Below are positions 6,271 through 7,067 of a stretch of DNA of 7,067 nt, one piece after another. This DNA is from Chloroflexota bacterium (GTDB taxonomy: Bacteria; Chloroflexota; Dehalococcoidia; RBG-13-53-26). The position numbers were made by a program, and so were the translations under genes. The stretch covers positions 1-7,067 of the forward strand of contig JAUWXW010000084.1 in the NCBI GenBank assembly GCA_030616195.1, read 5' to 3'. Position 1 is the stretch's first letter. Each line of letters starts with the position of its first letter. The notes under the pieces were generated by a model that saw only the letters and a program-made list of their open reading frames with translations, ran no database searches and was not told the DNA's origin.

Positions 6271-6378
6271 TCAGGACTCCGTTCCCGAGGGCAGGCTAGG
6301 GTCTGCCAAGACTTGTGTTGCCAAGGCCGAAGGCGATCCCCCTGTTTCCACCTCTTTGTGGCACCTTGCGAAGGACAT
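6271..6378 (-). CDS. Possible 35-residue leader peptide upstream of the ABC operon
   Basis: AGGAGG (6389 to 6384) lies five bases before an ATG (6378-6376) that opens 35 codons and ends with TGA at 6273-6271. The TGA is 23 bases before the ATPase start. The peptide begins MSFARCHKEVETGG and ends PSLPSGTES; it is hydrophilic, with no signal peptide, no membrane segment and no run of a single amino acid. The ATG and the Shine-Dalgarno spacer overlap the left arm of a leader hairpin. A regulatory leader ORF is possible. The peptide itself has no recognisable domain and the reading frame could be chance in a GC-balanced leader. Confidence 0.3.
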   Translation of the reverse strand: MSFARCHKEVETGGSPSALATQVLADPSLPSGTES

Positions 6379-6384
6379 GGAAAC
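6344..6384 (-). promoter_or_regulatory. Leader hairpin of the ABC operon
   Basis: On the minus-strand transcript GTTTCCA (6384 to 6378) pairs with TGGAAAC (6350 to 6344), and within the loop CCTT-CGC-AAGG (6374 to 6364) makes a smaller stem. The outer arm covers the bases between the AGGAGG and the ATG of the short leader ORF, so folding would hide that start. No known riboswitch class is recognised. Confidence 0.35.
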
Positions 6385-6440
6385 CTCCTGTCTGAGTCCA
6401 TCGGCTGCGTGTCTAAGATGGTGGAAATTGTCCGAGGCAT

Positions 6441-6469
6441 ATCTTACCCCTAACCAGCCTGGTGGTCAA
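6441..6469 (-). promoter_or_regulatory. ABC operon promoter with palindrome in its spacer
   Basis: On the minus strand TTGACC (6469 to 6464, five of six), a 17-base spacer and TAAGAT (6446 to 6441, four of six) form a plausible promoter; the start would be near 6434 and the leader about 187 nt. ACCAG-C-CTGGT (6453-6463), a perfect inverted repeat with one central base, lies wholly within the spacer next to the -35 box and is a natural operator candidate. Confidence 0.5.
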
Positions 6470-6478
6470 TTCACTGGA

Positions 6479-6508
6479 TGGACATAGCTATGTCGCCCGT
6501 GCTATATT
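6479..6508 (+). promoter_or_regulatory. gatB promoter
   Basis: TGGACA (6479-6484, five of six), an 18-base spacer and TATATT (6503-6508, five of six) predict a start near 6515, about 12 nt before the gatB ATG. No Shine-Dalgarno sequence fits in this short leader. The -35 box is nine bases from that of the divergent ABC promoter. Confidence 0.55.
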
Positions 6509-6526
6509 ATTAAAACTATCGTCAAA

Positions 6527-7067
6527 ATGGACTATGAAACCGTTATCGGCCTGGAGGTCCATGCGCAGCTTCTGACTCGGAGCAAGATGTTCTGTCGCTG
6601 CTCGGCGGACTATGCCGATGCCCCGCCCAATACCCATGTCTGTCCCGTATGCCTGGCCATGCCAGGCGTGCTGCCGGTTATTAACAAGAAGGCCATCGAG
6701 TATGCCATAATGACAGCGCTGGCCCTGAATTGCACCATACGCGAGTTCACCAAATTCGACCGCAAGAACTACCCCTATCCTGACCTGATGAAGGGCTACC
6801 AGATCTCCCAATCTGATGCCCCCATCGGTGTTAAGGGCTGGATGATGATTGAAGCTAACGGGAAGGAGAGGCGAGTTGGTATCACGCGCGTCCACATGGA
6901 GGAAGACGTAGCTAAGCTGGTGCACCGGACTAGCCCCTGGGGAGAGTCCTCCAGTTTGGTCGATGTCAATCGCTCTGGAGTGCCGTTGATGGAGATCGTC
7001 TCTGAGCCTGACCTGCGCTCTGCCGAAGAGGCAAGACAATACCTTGTCAAGCTGCGCGGCATTCTGC
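6527..7067 (+). CDS. gatB: Asp-tRNA(Asn)/Glu-tRNA(Gln) amidotransferase subunit B, 5' part
   Basis: GatB binds the misacylated tRNA and catalyses phosphorylation and amidation of the Glu or Asp on it, using ammonia delivered by GatA, within the GatCAB complex. The window holds the first 180 codons of about 480; the gene runs off the right edge with an open frame. Visible features: [12 protein letters not shown] at the N-terminus; zinc-type cysteines C23, C25, C39 and C42 (CRC and CPVC); the family signature [16 protein letters not shown] (80-95); the active-site stretch HMEED (123-127); and [20 protein letters not shown] 6527 matches the family start exactly ([12 protein letters not shown]). 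gatA and gatC are not immediately upstream, so they are either downstream or elsewhere. A codon-rich antisense frame on the other strand is a shadow. Confidence 0.97.
   Translation, partial: MDYETVIGLEVHAQLLTRSKMFCRCSADYADAPPNTHVCPVCLAMPGVLPVINKKAIEYAIMTALALNCTIREFTKFDRKNYPYPDLMKGYQISQSDAPIGVKGWMMIEANGKERRVGITRVHMEEDVAKLVHRTSPWGESSSLVDVNRSGVPLMEIVSEPDLRSAEEARQYLVKLRGIL

Noticed and set aside
6488..7039. 183-codon minus-strand frame opposite gatB
   Set aside because: It lies antisense to highly conserved gatB codons and has no recognisable product.

Overview
The window carries six protein-coding genes or gene starts, one clear pseudogene and several intergenic control regions. It reads as bacterial chromosome of moderate GC. 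No phylogenetic marker was compared. The best guess is a member of the Chloroflexota, probably class Dehalococcoidia. I infer this from the GreA protein with an extra N-terminal recombinase-like domain, from the small protein with the EEADQ...WWQNRP helix followed by a beta domain, and from the style of the MnmE and GatB sequences. The scattered gene order, with a decayed gene and an N-terminally shortened gene among housekeeping genes, fits such a genome.

Left part (1-1863): a GreA-family transcript cleavage factor (66-860), with an integrase-type SAM-like domain ahead of the Gre domains, sits behind an extended -10 promoter. It is followed by the remains of an MFS drug/sugar transporter (991-1710). 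That gene has two in-frame amber stops and appears to have lost the middle of the protein. The next 153 bases hold no gene but contain two inverted repeats.

Middle part (1864-4268): a small DNA-binding protein with a helix-turn-helix, a coiled coil and a basic Trp-rich tail lies on the minus strand. It has a near-consensus promoter, a very short leader and an inverted repeat over its start codon, so autoregulation is plausible. Divergent from it is mnmE (2373-3710), a complete tRNA-modifying GTPase. A strong hairpin follows mnmE; its T-rich side faces the convergent minus-strand gene 3768-4268. That gene encodes a protein resembling secreted Chloroflexota proteins but without any export signal.

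Right part (4269-7067): 233 bases without a gene, then a two-gene ABC exporter operon on the minus strand (ATPase 5303-6247, permease 4502-5302, stop and start codons directly abutting). Its leader of about 190 nt contains a possible 35-codon leader ORF with a strong Shine-Dalgarno sequence and a hairpin over its start. Divergent from it, gatB (6527 to the window end) encodes subunit B of the tRNA-dependent amidotransferase. The two divergent promoters have their -35 boxes nine bases apart, and an 11-base palindrome fills most of the ABC promoter spacer.

The common theme is translation and transcription housekeeping (GreA, MnmE, GatB) interspersed with accessory membrane and regulatory genes. 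I see no CRISPR array, tRNA, rRNA, insertion sequence or defence system. No obviously new multi-gene system is visible; the most worthwhile leads are the GreA fusion, the small HTH protein with its operator, and the ABC operon leader.
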